Positions 1 to 11,387 of a DNA stretch of 64,000 nucleotides are shown here, in pieces. The position numbers were made by a program, and so were the translations under genes. Every line of letters starts with the position of its first letter. Within the stretch, counting starts at the first letter, position 1. The notes under the pieces are model-generated. The model worked only from the letters and a program-made list of their open reading frames with translations. It ran no database searches and was not told the origin of the DNA. The stretch is from Liolophura sinensis (lineage: Eukaryota; Mollusca; Polyplacophora; Chitonida; Chitonidae): NCBI RefSeq assembly GCF_032854445.1, contig NC_088303.1:8439501-8503500 (forward strand). Direction: 5' to 3'.

Positions 1-383
1 ACTGAATTTGGGTACCATTACTGGTGTTTTGTATGCATGTCGATCAACAAGGCTGCTCATGGTGAATACATGTACCTGTGATGTAAGAGTACTCTGTTTG
101 GTCTACGTTGTTTTTGTTCTGTGTTTCTCTTCAGAGCATAGCCCTGGCCCCTACTTATTCTTCAGACAGCTCAATAGCCATTACCCGTGGGATAAATTCC
201 ATTACTGTTTAATCCCATACCGTTTTTAGTCGACCTCACCCATGAAAGTAAACGGGTAATGTAGGCACATGTGGTTTAAATCCCTTAAGATACTGAGTTA
301 TATTAACCTAAGATACTGCTGTGTTTTTAATCTAAAAGGCTTGTCAATTTAAGTGAAAATAGAAGAATGTTTTTATGAAATTC

Positions 384-828
384 TCACACTTCCTGGATGA
401 GGAGAACGCTATACCGCACGATTGTACAGTTGTACTGAAAAGTACAGTACAAACCATTTGTCGATCTTGTTCGACTGGTTACCTTAAATTGCCATGTAAT
501 TCTGTTTGTATCTCGTAAGGTACTGCGTTTCAGGATCATCAGTCCAAAGGAAGTGTAAAAAGGGGAAATTGGGAAGTTCACGAATGATTTCAATCCTCCG
601 TAAGTAATTAAGCTCCACCTCTGACTCCTGCTTCCATATAGCACATAACCACAAGGCACAGTTGATGCTAGTTCTATCCTGGCCATGGAAAGGGACTTTG
701 CAGATTCTTCTCTTTCCCACTTTTTGTTGTGACCTTGGTGACAATAATGTTCGACAACGTTCATCAGGTGTTTGCATGGTCTTGAATCCGCTGTAGAGCA
801 CTTTTCTTCCACTAACTTTTGTGTGCAT
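384..828 (-). other. Overlapping minus-strand ORFs, unrecognised
   Basis: Two minus-strand frames (142 and 114 codons) are open here. The longer frame extends upstream without a start and holds several cysteines (start of the listed ORF: MEEKCSTADSRPCKH); the shorter starts MHTKVSGRKVLYSG. Neither matches a family I know and no clear acceptor/donor pair frames them. It could be a decayed transposon or gene remnant, or chance. Confidence 0.2.
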
Positions 829-914
829 ATCTGTACGTCACAGGTGGAAAAGTTGATCTGTAATTTGCTTAAGTCGGTGGTTTGCTTGGTGCACCTTGGT
901 TTACTCCTCGGATA

Positions 915-995
915 AAACTGACCACCATCATATGAAGTGTAAAATTCTTGATTACGATGTTTAACAGCAATAAATCAATCAATTAACCAATGAAC
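915..995 (+). mobile_element. SINE-A tail fragment
   Basis: Degenerate 3' end of the main SINE family: an ATATGAAGTGTAAAATTCTTGATTACG-like stretch (family consensus: GTATAAGTGAAATATTC, then TTGAGTACGGCGTAAAAC) followed by AATCAATCAATT. The 5' part is missing. Confidence 0.55.
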
Positions 996-1668
996 CAACA
1001 TCATTCATCCTAGTAATTTGGTTATCAACCCTAAAGCAAGAGAGTTAATCCAAGATTATTTATTAGGCTTGGAAGACTATTGTTTTCACACAGATTATTT
1101 TTCTTCTCTGACAACTATTTTTTTTTCGTTTTGTGAGAAAACTGCGTGTCACAATTCTTAGTTTTCTACACATGTTCATTAAAAATCGCTTGGGCTACCT
1201 GCTGGAGCATAAAACTGTATTCACCTGTTACCTACTTTTCAGCCATATTAGAGCAGTATGGAAATCTGGAAAAGCTTCTTCTTCAGAACCGCTGATCCGA
1301 TTCCATTGAAAATTCATATGCATGTACAAGACTACTGGGAGTATCAGGATTGAGATTTTTTTGAAAATTGGTCGAGATATGTGGAAGCTTGGTATTATTG
1401 GTCATTTCAGTCAAATGATGGCCTGTGGATGAATTTTGAAAAAAAAAACAAGATAGCAGTTAGATGTAGTTTGGCCTGCTGAATACAATCATGGTTTTAA
1501 ATTTTTCTTACGATGTATAATTTTTCTTCAAACTGCAATTGTAGCTCATTTCAGTGTCATTTTTCAAATGTCACGTGAGGGGAAACAGTCATAGCCATGA
1601 AGCTGAAAACTGGTCATTAGATTGATCAAGTACAGATCTTCATTTTTTCATCTTCACCATGCATGATG

Positions 1669-1742
1669 TTAGCCGTCGTCATATGGATAAAATATTCTTA
1701 AGCACAGTATGGCGTAAAACAACATTTAAATAAATATTAACC
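1669..1742 (+). mobile_element. SINE-A tail fragment
   Basis: Diverged SINE tail with GCCGTCGTCATATGGAT, AAATATTCTTAAGC and GGCGTAAAACAAC in family order, ending in AAATAAATATT. No tRNA-like head is left. Confidence 0.6.
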
Positions 1743-1972
1743 AACTGTTTTTTAAATCGTTTTGAGTCCACAAAAGGACAAGGTTTGTCGAAATTAAACC
1801 TGCGAAAATCTTGAAGTCGCAAACGCTATATATTTCAATTCAATACGAGAAACCGTATTGGAAAACGTCCTGTTTCGTGACAAACTCATGGATGAGGGCA
1901 TACACACTTCTGCAAGGACGGTTGAGGAATTTGTTGCTGCTGTTGTGCGTCGGTAACAATACTGAAGCTCAA

Positions 1973-2425
1973 GTTACAGACCCCCATTACAACTTCCGTT
2001 TTTCGGTAGGGACGAATGTAATTTTGTGTATTTTAGGGTGTAAAGTCTGTTTTTGCTGCCAGCCTGCAGTTTTTGGTGAACAGGTGCATGCTTGGTATCA
2101 AAATGATGGAAATTGTCTGAGCTTTGGGCAGATATGAGTTTTAATGATGAAAGTTTGAAATTCTGGACAAGAGGACACAAGGAGACCGGTGGTGATGAGG
2201 CTGCGAGTGACGTCCCCTTGGCGTCGCCAGGCACCCCTCCCAGCTGGTGGCATAGAAGGTCCAGATTTTGACGGTCAACCTATGTCAAGATTTTTTTGGC
2301 TTCTTTCTCACAGTCTGGGCCTGTTATGCACCAAAGTTTATTGACTACGGAATGTTTGAGACTGAGCTACAGCACTAAACGTTAACATTGTCGCTTATGG
2401 AAAACTGATGGGGGTCTGTGGCCAG
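1973..2425 (+). repeat. R500 dispersed repeat, copy 1
   Basis: This copy starts at ACAGACCCCCATTACAACTT and ends near ATGGGGGTCTGTGGCC. The same blocks, in the same order, occur at 20974-21457 (same strand) and 15561-16074 (opposite strand). It has an extra ~100 bp near 2170-2300 that the other copies lack, and lacks their last ~180 bp. Short ORFs on both strands inside it recur in the other copies, but they contain no recognisable domain and I treat them as non-coding. Confidence 0.75.
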
Positions 2426-3194
2426 CTAGCAGAGGTTAAAAGTACCCCTGAACGAATTTTGTGCGAGAATCAAACTCATTTGATACATTCCTCACGACAA
2501 CTTAATCATTAAAAGTCAATTTGTAAGTTCACAGCCCATGCTTCAATCCATTTAAGAACGACCTAATTAACGCTAATTATGACTTTTATCGGCTATATCG
2601 CGTATGAGGAAATTGTTTAACCAACAGATTCCTTGAGATATTCTAATTAAAAATGGTAATTTTTACATTCCAGTTCAATACTGGAGTTAAACAACAGTAT
2701 AAGCAACAATTATGTAAATAAATAATAAATATCACGATAATTGACAAAGTGAGCCCACAGATATTTTCACAGCTTTCATAGTTTTAAATGCATTCATACG
2801 TCAATATTGTCCCGCCTTTCCGTCTAACGTTGTGTATTGACTTATCATCGCGTTCTGTTTTCTTTCGTTGAAACTCCGACAAAAATCGTTGACATCCAGT
2901 TTAATTAAGGTGAAACGAACTGGTATGTTGTAACACAGTATACGTGAAGTTATTTGAATGTGATCACATATAATATCGGAATAATATACTCAAACAAAAC
3001 GATGCTTCCTTTGACTAAGTACTGTTTCCTGTCCATCAAAGTTATGAATGACAAAACATTTGCTTATATTTGGAGCAATGGTAATGGAATCCGGGTAAAG
3101 TCAAAAAACATTTTTCAAAATCTTTCGATTTTGATCCTGGATGACCCGCGGGTTTCATCAACTGATGATGTTTTGTTAAACTTAACAGAAAGTC

Positions 3195-3330
3195 CGTTGT
3201 CTGGGTGATGTTAAAATGTCATTTAATAACAGCAGTTTATTCTGTCATTGCAGAAGGTTATTGTATCAAATAAGCCACACATATTTTATTAATTCAAAAT
3301 GAAGATCATGTAATAGACCAACATTATATT
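3195..3330 (+). mobile_element. Relative of the palindromic MITE
   Basis: The start (GTCTGGGTGATGTTAAAATG) matches the left end of the element at 6935 (GTCTGAGTGATGCTAGAATG), and the block around CACATATTTTATTAATTC matches its interior. No matching right inverted end is visible, so this copy is truncated or decayed. Confidence 0.45.
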
Positions 3331-4011
3331 ATGTTGAATATGACAGCCTTAAGCTATTATAAAAGAATAATATTAACTTATTAGTTTTTGTGTGTTTGTA
3401 TTATGCTGGTGAGGATCATATACTAAGACGATTTAGCCGGACGTTTGTCTCCCTCTTGCAGAAGTGTGTATGCCCTCATGCGTTTTTGCCCGGCAGCGGG
3501 CCTTCATGTTGTAGCAGTTTGAGGCACCATATTGTGCCTTACATAAACGCATATAATATCAGAGGGTGTACAATTATCTCATTACTCAAAGATAGACCAA
3601 TGATTAGATATACTCGCTGATATTATGAGTATACCAAGGGTCAATTCTAGGACATGATCAGCATCGGTCCAACTTCCCTCCACGCGGAAAACTCACTTAA
3701 AATAACAACTTGTACTTGTCTTTAAAGTTGGTATGCACTCATTCTTCCCTGAGTCATCCGAAGTGTAGATGTGTCGAAGCCAGCATGAAATACCATCCTT
3801 TAACAGTAATCCAGCTTGTTAAGGCTAATTAAATCCAGCCAGGGAATTTTCGAGATTCGTCAGTTACAGTGATAGCAAGCCGCCGTGATCACTCCCTACC
3901 AGTCTGGCATGTGCGGATAAAACCTACGTGCATCACTGGTGCTGAAGTTCGTTATTTATATTTGGTTACCAGTAGTGGTTAACTCTTAGCAATCGAGTTT
4001 TCTCCAGCTAT

Positions 4012-4075
4012 CTTGACCGACGTCGTACAAGTGAAATATTCTCGAATACGGCCCTATGCACAAGTCAAATAAATT
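4012..4075 (+). mobile_element. SINE-A tail fragment
   Basis: Tail-only copy: GACCGACGTCGTACAAGTGA, then AATATTCTCGAATACGG and CAAGTCAAATAAATT. It lies about 65 bp upstream of a fuller copy in the same orientation. Confidence 0.65.
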
Positions 4076-4142
4076 AACAAATATACTTGCAATGTGTACC
4101 GAAATACCCGACACCACCATTTCCATCTACTATACATGTCAG

Positions 4143-4386
4143 GGAGCCTCCGTCGCTCAGTTCGTTAGCCCGCTAGCGGTCGCTGTGAGTTCAAGTCCAG
4201 CTCAGACTGACTTCCTCTCCGGCGGTAACGTGGGAAGGCCTGTCAAAAACCTGCGGATGGTCGTGGGTTTTCACCGGGCTCTGCCCGGTTTCCTCCTACC
4301 TTAATGCTGGTCACCGTCGTATAAGTTAAATATTCTTGAGTACGGCGTAAAACTCCAGTCAAATAAATAAATAAATAAACGCATAC
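4143..4386 (+). mobile_element. SINE-A, near-complete
   Basis: tRNA-derived SINE. The head GGAGCCTCCGTCGCTCAGTT holds the A box and GAGTTCAAGTCCAGC the B box. The body contains CTTCCTCTCCGGC and CCTGCGGATGGTCGTGGG, and the tail TTGAGTACGGCGTAAAAC ends in (AAAT)n. A 9-bp target-site duplication, ACATGTCAG, is at 4134-4142 and 4387-4395. The usual ~40 bp after the A box are missing. Confidence 0.9.
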
Positions 4387-6129
4387 ACATGTCAGTTTTT
4401 AGTGCTGGCACATAACTAATTCCTATTCTATTGTGCATACGTAACTGAATTGGTGAACATAATCTTAAGTTGATCAAATTGTTTCGGTAAAGTAACCAGC
4501 TGTAGATCTGCATCTTTCCCCTTGCTCCATGCACGATGTCTGAATGTTAACAAGTGTCCGAAATTGTGGAGGTGATACGTTAGGGGTGGTACGCTGCTCC
4601 ATCTCCAGATTCTTATAACTTATACAATTTCTTCGTTTACTTAAAAGCACGTATGCCAACCGAAATACGGCGAATTTCGGCTATCTTAATGGCTTCAAGA
4701 AACTAATATCTTTGTACTCCATATTTTATTTCACTTTGTAATAAATAGGCCACAGAATTGAAACCTAACAATGTTCACTTATTTCGGTATTGTGCACTAT
4801 TACCTTAACACTGACAGCTTGCACTCATAATATAACAGTTACATTTCGTGAATTTTTTACTTACTTCGTTATTGTTTAAGAATGTTTCACTTACACGCTG
4901 ATTCTTGAGTCAGGGTTCTGATGCAAGAGGAATTGCGTTGGGTACTGAGGTCAACTGTTCGAATACAGCTTTTAATATTTTACAGCTTTCAAGATGTTAA
5001 TCATGGACGTGTTTTATTCGGCTTCAATAAATCAACACAACAAACACGAAAATACAAGTATGGAAGACAGGGAAATATTTAGTTTTCTATTGTTTATTTT
5101 TGAGAACACAAGAAATGATAATACAGCGGGTTTGTTTCGTTACTTTCCACTCGATAACCATATATTTCGCACACATTTTTTCAAGACTTTCTTTACATTT
5201 AAATTATACGACTCGCCGATTTTTTTCTTCCAAGCCTATTGACAAAATGCTAGGTCTGATGTCTTGTAAAAATCACCAATAGCACTATAGGTAACAGAAT
5301 ATACAGGCCTTGAAAACGTTGTTCAAATATGTGCCTATTTAATTTGAAGAACATGAAAACAAGGGCTACGTCCAAATGGTGTTTTACTTATTTTCTCAAA
5401 CATCATTTTTGAGCCAATAATGCTCACACCTTCCACCTACAATGTACAAATTGGAGCATAGGCTCTGGGAACCATCACTCTTGTCCGATGATTACGGTGT
5501 GCTGGCCTGGCAGACGATTTGGACTTGACACCCTTCAGCGCTATTGGGGTCACCACAATCCCGTGCTGCTGTACATCTGTTCATTGCTACATCTATGTCT
5601 GTTCCAACGAAGATACTGGTTCTATCACTGCAAAATACAAACAATTCAAAATGTTTTAAATATCAAGCTTTAACGGTTTTTTTCTGCTGTTGTATCTATG
5701 TCTGATCATATCTGTTTCCGTAGTTCTGGTGAAGAGCGATAACAACAGCCCATGTTCCACAACGTTAAACTGCAACGTTGATGGATAAGAACACTATATA
5801 TGCTGTTGTGTAGTTTTCATTAGACAAGACAGGTGTCGCCCTTAGCTTCCAATGTGTTTTAGTACATACAGCACTCGGAAGCCTAACAAGTCAAGCGTCT
5901 AAAGTGAAAGTTTGACAGTACTCCATTTTCCTTGTGTACGACCTTTTAATTTTTCAACTGACTAATGAAATTCGGGACCATGCTATTCGAGTTAGGAAAA
6001 AATTATTTATGATGTCAACCTTTAAGAAAAAAAAATCACAAGAAGGTAATAACTAACTGGCAATGCGAAGAAGCAAAGGTTTTAGGAATCATTGACAGTG
6101 TTTTACACGTAGTTGTTTGAAGGGAAACC

Positions 6130-6500
6130 CTGGAAATCTAAACTTCTGGACTTGCACGTTGTTGCTTGAATGGGACCGTGGCAATCGAAAATTCTAGCCT
6201 TACACGTTGGTGTTTAAATTGAGTCCTAGCAATCGAAAATTCTAGCCTTACACGTTGGTGTTTAAATTGAGTCCTAGCAATCGAAAATTCTAGCCTTACA
6301 CGTTGGTGTTTAAATTGAGTCCTAGCAATTGAAAATTTTAGCCTTACACGTTGGTGTTTAAATTGAGTCCTAGCAATTGAAAATTCTAGCCTTACACGTT
6401 GGTGTTTAAATTGAGTCCTAGCAATCGAGAATTCTGACCTTACATGTCGTTGTTTGAATAGATGCCTAGCAATCGAGAAATCTGGCCAGTTGAATTGGGG
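6130..6500 (+). repeat. 48-bp tandem repeat array
   Basis: About seven and a half copies of a 48-bp unit; registers start at 6183, 6231, 6279, 6327, 6375 and 6423. The unit contains CTAGCCTTACACGTTGGTG and TTTAAATTGAGTCCTAGC. The central copies are nearly identical and both ends are diverged. The unit keeps no long ORF. Confidence 0.9.
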
Positions 6501-6555
6501 CCTGCATTTTGACAGGTCATGTTACATAAGAAATCAGTATAATTACATTGTTTTG

Positions 6556-6870
6556 TCAGCGTTTCCCAATGCGACATAAAATGGTTTGAGAGTTTGACAT
6601 TGTGTATTGAGGGAGAGGTGTGATCGTGCAGAGGTGATAACCTTTTTGTACACTGCTTTTTTGATTCAACTGATCAAAGCTGATTGATTCAACAGTTAAG
6701 CAGTTTTTACAAGAGTGGGTCTCAAGCCACGAAGGTAATACTGAAATACTATGACCCTGTGCATCTCTAAACCATAATGCGTGATCCGCGCTGTACTGGA
6801 GAGCACGGCAGAGTGATTCACGTCCACAATCTAACTCGAGATAGCAGTGATGGCTTCCAACATCCCACAT
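6556..6870 (-). other. Minus-strand ORF of 104 codons, unrecognised
   Basis: Open from ATG at 6870 (MWDVGSHHCYLELDCGRESL...) with six cysteines, three tryptophans and a segment WFRDAQGHSISVLPSWLE. It lies about 650 bp past the last identified exon of the minus-strand secreted-protein gene, but no acceptor in the right phase joins them. It could be a remnant or chance. Confidence 0.25.
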
Positions 6871-6934
6871 AGCTCACAACGAGAGACATGTAATAAACAA
6901 ATTAATCCATTTGCATTAACACAAAGTTTGTGGT

Positions 6935-7102
6935 CTGAGTGATGCTAGAATGTATTCTGCTATTTCCACAGATCATTCTGTTAAATATAACACGCATATT
7001 CTGTTAATTCAACATAGATACTCTATAAGATTCACACGATATTATGTAAAATACCACAAAATATGGTGATATAGTAACATAATACATTCTAGCATCACTC
7101 AG
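6935..7102. mobile_element. Palindromic MITE with 22-bp perfect TIRs
   Basis: The left end CTGAGTGATGCTAGAATGTA (plus TT) at 6935-6956 is the exact reverse complement of 7081-7102. The 168-bp element is AT-rich and non-coding. No clear target-site duplication is visible. A related copy lies at 3195-3330. Confidence 0.75.
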
Positions 7103-7519
7103 AGATAATCTTCCGCCCTGCAAAACGTAAGATGATTGGTCCAAATAGGACACAAGGTGATAATTTCGATGTCTCCATGTGCCGCGCGATTTAGCCTATT
7201 CTGATTTTTCTCCGTTGCGCAACATTACAAAAATAAAATAAACGAGCGAATAAAACTGACATCATCAGGTGAGGGAAGCGAAATTTTAGTATACTCGATA
7301 AGCCTTGAGTGTATACTTCAGCTGTTTCGATTACGCATCACAGCACGCACCATTCGATAGACAAACAAAAGCACATGGCCTCTTACAACAATGCAAACAT
7401 GAGCGACAGCCCATGATAATTAGCAATTCACGGATTTATACATGTATTTTTGTCAGTTTTCTTCTCGAAGTTATAACTAAGCTCATGCTTAGTTTCACGC
7501 CAAAGAAAATTATTGCTAC

Positions 7520-10497
7520 TCACAGAGCCCAGCAGCTAACGATTTCAGTGCCTGGGTCACACGCGACTTGTGGATTTTGGGCAAAAGTTCCATCAGATGG
7601 TGATGTTTTGTAGGTGAATGTTCCGGCACAGCTGGGTACACAAGTGACTTGAGCCTGCATTTGAAGGAAATAAAAGAAATATTTGTCAGAGGTAAAGATA
7701 TAAGATGATAAATGAAAGCATGGTCGATACTCAGTGGATACTTAAATCGGGAAGTAAAATGAAGGATTCCCAGTATCGCTATGTTTTAAGCGATACGATT
7801 AAAAATATATCTGTGTTTTTGAACCATCATGTTCCCTGACTTTTAGATATTTATATTCAAGAAAATGAGTTTTTTTTTACCACATTTTTTTTAATATCAG
7901 ATGTATGGTTTAATTGAAGAAAACTGACAGAGCCCAGAGACAAACGTGGCACTTGAATGTCCCTGACAGGCTTTTTGACGTAAACTGTTTCTAAGCTAGT
8001 GGAAAATTCAATTCAGATACTAGAGAAAAATTCTCACTCTAATTCCTCCACCGGAGGCGGCCTTTGTGGCTGAGCACGTTTTTCCGGTGACTGTCGTTCC
8101 GTCGCAGTCGTTATTTTCTACATCACATCTGCAGTCGATCACATCAAAATCCGCTGGACACGTCGCTTCCGACGGGGAGGTAGGGCTATTACTGGCCTCA
8201 CCAGTCAAAGAGACGAAATCTAACAAATTAAAACATTTTATCAGAATTTAAGTGATAAAAGTCTCAGCCGCCTTCATGTTAAAGACGCAGGGCTTCAAAG
8301 GTGCAGCAGGATAAAAACAGGATAATTTATGTTTTAGTTTGTGATGGCTGCGTTTTTCTGTACTGGTTATATTGGAATTGATTTCTCACCCTCTGAAATT
8401 TTCGATTCTCCCCAATCCAGTTTAAATTGTGAACATAATGGCTTTTGCATTATGGATTAAATTCCTATTAATTATGGACGGTATTGGACCGTATTAATAT
8501 TAATATACACCTGACAGACTCAATACAAATAGTCGCAATAAAAGCTCTTTTAGTTCAGTTACTATTTTGTTTTTGATTGGTTGCTTATATTAATAGCCGA
8601 GTTTTCTTATTCTATTGTCAGTACCATGCAGGTGTTAGTTTTACCATTTGCCATCCTAGGCACAGGGCAGTAAAGGATTGGCGAAGAAGGGATCCGCGTT
8701 AAAACCGGAGACCATAATTCGTATGTTGCAAGGATGATTTGTGAATAACACTGACTATTAACTCATTAGATGACAAACATTGATTGTACTGTGAAGATTG
8801 TTTGTAAATACTGGATGTGTATAAAAACATTTGGATAAGCATCTATTGCGCGGCAGCTGACAAATCATGGGGATGGTCAGGACATTAACAGGAGATGAAA
8901 AGTTGTATTGTGATGATTTCCAGTGGACCAATTAAAGATGAGAAGATAACACGCATCCGTTAGGGGCAATCGCAATGGAACCTCTTTTAATTTAGAGAGA
9001 ACTTTTGTTTTTATTTCAGAACAACCGCATTAATTACTTTTCACAAATATCAGTCTGGTCTGTGGACGGGTTACTGATCAAAATCGGTAATAAATTTAAT
9101 AATCATTTTCACACTATGATTAGTACAGATGCATATTATGTGAGAAGGGACTGACATGCCCCTCCGCCTCCATGTCCAACATTCAAGAACGACGAAATGT
9201 GTTTGTTATAATGATACATACAAACTGATTTACCTCAAATGTGAACTTGTCTTGTATGCATGGGCTGTATAAAGTGATAGCGTCATGTAGACAGAGAAGC
9301 CATCAAACACCCCATACGAAACAAATACTGAAGGATTGGTGTATTTTTTCTGAACTGGGAGATGATTTAAACTATTTATTTTCTGCAGCTAATTGGAATC
9401 GTGTTATGTAGAAAAATATCTGACCTGATTGACAGTCATTCGTCGGAGTCACCTGATCCTCTATCATTTGTAAGGTATCCAAGATCTCCTCCAGCCCATC
9501 TTTCACTCTGTAAGACAACAACGACAACCTTAAGTATACAGAATTATGAATTGTTATGCCAGTATCAACCCTAACTTCCAATGCTTAAGAAAAGAGACCT
9601 TTAGCAGACATGCGGTATGAAATACTTGTCTACTATGATACATATATAACATGAAAGAGAAGTTTTGTTCACAACGGTTAAAAGTATCTACCTTTTGTAA
9701 AAAAATCTATGTCCCTTCGCCAATAATTTACTATACGAAATCAACTTACTCGGTACAGAGATTACATGACGGTTTTTTGGGATGAGGAGGTGGCTGAGGC
9801 TGTGGGTGCGGTGGGTACGGTGGGTACGTTGGTGGCCGAGGCTGTGGGTGCGGTGGGTACGGTGGGTACGTTGGTGGCCGAGGCTGTGGGTGCGGTGGGT
9901 ACGGTGGGTAAGTTGGTGGCCGAGGCTGTGGGTGCGGTGGATATGGGTACGGGTGGTAAGTCGGTGGCTGAGGATAGGGAAAGTGTGGAAAATGGTGTTG
10001 TGGCTGTGGAAAATATGCTGGGTCAGGGTAAGGAGGCCTTATCGGATGGTTAGCAGCAGAAGACTTTGCCTTTGCCTTTGCAAGTGTAACTCTGAAACAG
10101 AAGGTTACATTTTTTTTTAAATTACCATTACCATTAAACAGAAAATCTTCTTTTTACTCACCATCAAAAGACATTTTTGTGGACCCTTGTTTAAGCAACG
10201 TTTAAATACATTAATATGTAAATAAAGTATAATAAAATTAATAAATGAAAAACAGCTGCGTTGTTTTTGGCTGTCCATCAGATGAAAGTCAAGCTACTCT
10301 TAGCTTGCTAGCAATTTATAATAAATAGCTTGTCACGTGTGTCATAAACTGTACAGTTACAGTCAGTTTTGAGCCCTTTATGAATGATTTAGATGCGTTA
10401 TAAATTTTGCTATGTATAATTGGTTTGCTAATGTAACTTACTGTATAACACATAAGATAACCGCCAAACTCGCGATGAAACAGGTTTCGGATTTCAT
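7520..10497 (-). CDS. Secreted Pro/Tyr/His-rich protein with Cys-rich modules
   Basis: Five exons: 10497-10442, 10091-9750, 9507-9425, 8219-8038, 7654-7520; reading phases agree at all four junctions (265 residues). Exon 1 starts ATG and encodes a hydrophobic signal peptide (CFIASLAVILCVI). Exon 2 is proline-rich with three 42-bp repeats encoding PHPQPRPPTYPPYP, and ends in a KPSCNLC segment. Exon 3 looks like a short amphipathic helix (DGLEEILDTLQMIEDQ). Exons 4-5 hold cysteine-rich modules (CPADFDVIDCRC, GGGIRAQVTC, ACDPGTEIVSC) whose pattern resembles the C-terminal repeats of PCSK9-like proteins; that resemblance is from memory. Introns start GTAAGT, GTAAGT, GTCAGA and GTGAGA. The last codons run CTG TGA through a strong donor, GTGAGT, so another 3' exon is possible. 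Probably exported, perhaps a matrix, mucus or adhesive protein; function unknown. Confidence 0.8.
9800..9945 (-). repeat. 42-bp coding tandem repeat
   Basis: Three near-identical 42-bp units within exon 2 of the secreted-protein gene, each encoding 14 residues (PHPQPRPPTYPPYP). A whole-codon unit lets copy number change without frameshift. Confidence 0.85.
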
Positions 10498-10792
10498 GGC
10501 TGGGACCTAAAAAAATAACACATGTATAAGTCCACAGTTTAAAAGTATATACTGCAGAAATTTCATGACCCTTTGCGAAATTTTAAAAGAAAATATTTAA
10601 TATTTCTTTCTTATTTAAGGGCATATTCGAGAATTTGCTATAGTGGTAGTGGCATGACGGTGGTTAGTTTTCATGTTTGCGGAAACCCCAGTGCCCAGTT
10701 GATAAGTTACTTTCAAGGTCTTCCGCGAGTGACATACAGAGTTGCACCCAACACTGGTGCAAAACAAGTGGTCTTAATCAACCGATGTTATT

Positions 10793-11020
10793 TACTTATT
10801 TGTTTGTTTATTTGATTGGTGTTTTACGCCGTACTCCGGAATGTTTCACGTATACCACATTATGGTGACCAGCGTTATGGCGGGAGGAAACCGGGCATAG
10901 CACAAGGGGAAACCCACAACCATTTGCAAGTTGCTGGTAGACCTTCCCACGTACGACCGGAGAGAAAGCCAGAATGAGCTGGAAGCCTCTTGGTCATTGC
11001 GACTCGCTTGACGTGGTTTG
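10793..11020 (-). mobile_element. SINE-A, diverged 5' end
   Basis: Reverse-strand copy. It reads GATTGGTGTTTTACGCCGTACTC, ATGGTGACCAGCG, GGGAGGAAACCGGGCA and CTTCCCACGTACG in reverse family order. The head beyond about 10985 is poorly conserved. Confidence 0.8.
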
Positions 11021-11110
11021 GTGGCGTGCTGGTGTCACCAAAGGATCACGTTAACAATGCACCGAGATAAAGTCACCAACATGAAAGACTACATCATAGT
11101 GAGTAAAACC

Positions 11111-11387
11111 GGGGCCTCCGTGGCTCAGCTGTTAGCGCGCTAGCGCGCTAGCGCAGCGTAATGAACCAGGAGTCGCTCACCATTGTGGTCGATGTGAGTT
11201 CAAGTCCAACTCATGCTGGCTTTCTCTCCGGCCGTACGTGGGAAGGACTGCCTGCAACCTGCGGATGGTCGTGGGTTTCCCCGGGGCTCTGCCCGTTTAC
11301 CTCCCACCATAATGCTGGCGGCCGTCGTATAAGTGAAACATTCTTGAGTACGGCGTAAAACACCAATCAAATAAAATAAATAAATAA
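11111..11387 (+). mobile_element. SINE-A, full length with 15-bp TSD
   Basis: Best-preserved copy: head GGGGCCTCCGTGGCTCAGC, B box GAGTTCAAGTCCAAC, body CTCTCCGGCCGTACGTGGGA, tail TTGAGTACGGCGTAAAACAC and (AAAT)n. The target-site duplication ATAGTGAGTAAAACC is exact at 11096-11110 and 11388-11402. A short GCGCGCTA duplication sits in the head. Exact TSDs suggest a fairly recent insertion. Confidence 0.95.

Larger units (their letters stand above)
1..1972. other. Intergenic stretch, no convincing gene
   Basis: AT-rich sequence with stops in all frames apart from one pair of overlapping minus-strand ORFs (384-828, listed separately). Two 5'-truncated SINE tails lie at about 915-995 and 1669-1742. 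I see no splice-bounded coding block. Confidence 0.5.
2426..6129. other. Gene-free stretch with repeats
   Basis: AT-rich DNA with only short chance ORFs. It contains a relative of the palindromic MITE (3195-3330), a SINE tail (4012-4075) and one near-complete SINE-A (4143-4386). I see no exon with convincing splice borders. Confidence 0.5.

Noticed and set aside
4143-4210. tRNA gene suggested by A- and B-box-like words
   Set aside because: The words are the tRNA-derived head of SINE-A, continuing into the SINE body and flanked by a target duplication; no cloverleaf is intact.
9766-10120. Plus-strand ORFs rich in Val/Ala/Gly or Trp/Arg repeats
   Set aside because: They are the reverse of the Pro-rich coding repeat in exon 2 of the minus-strand secreted-protein gene, which has splice sites and matching phases.
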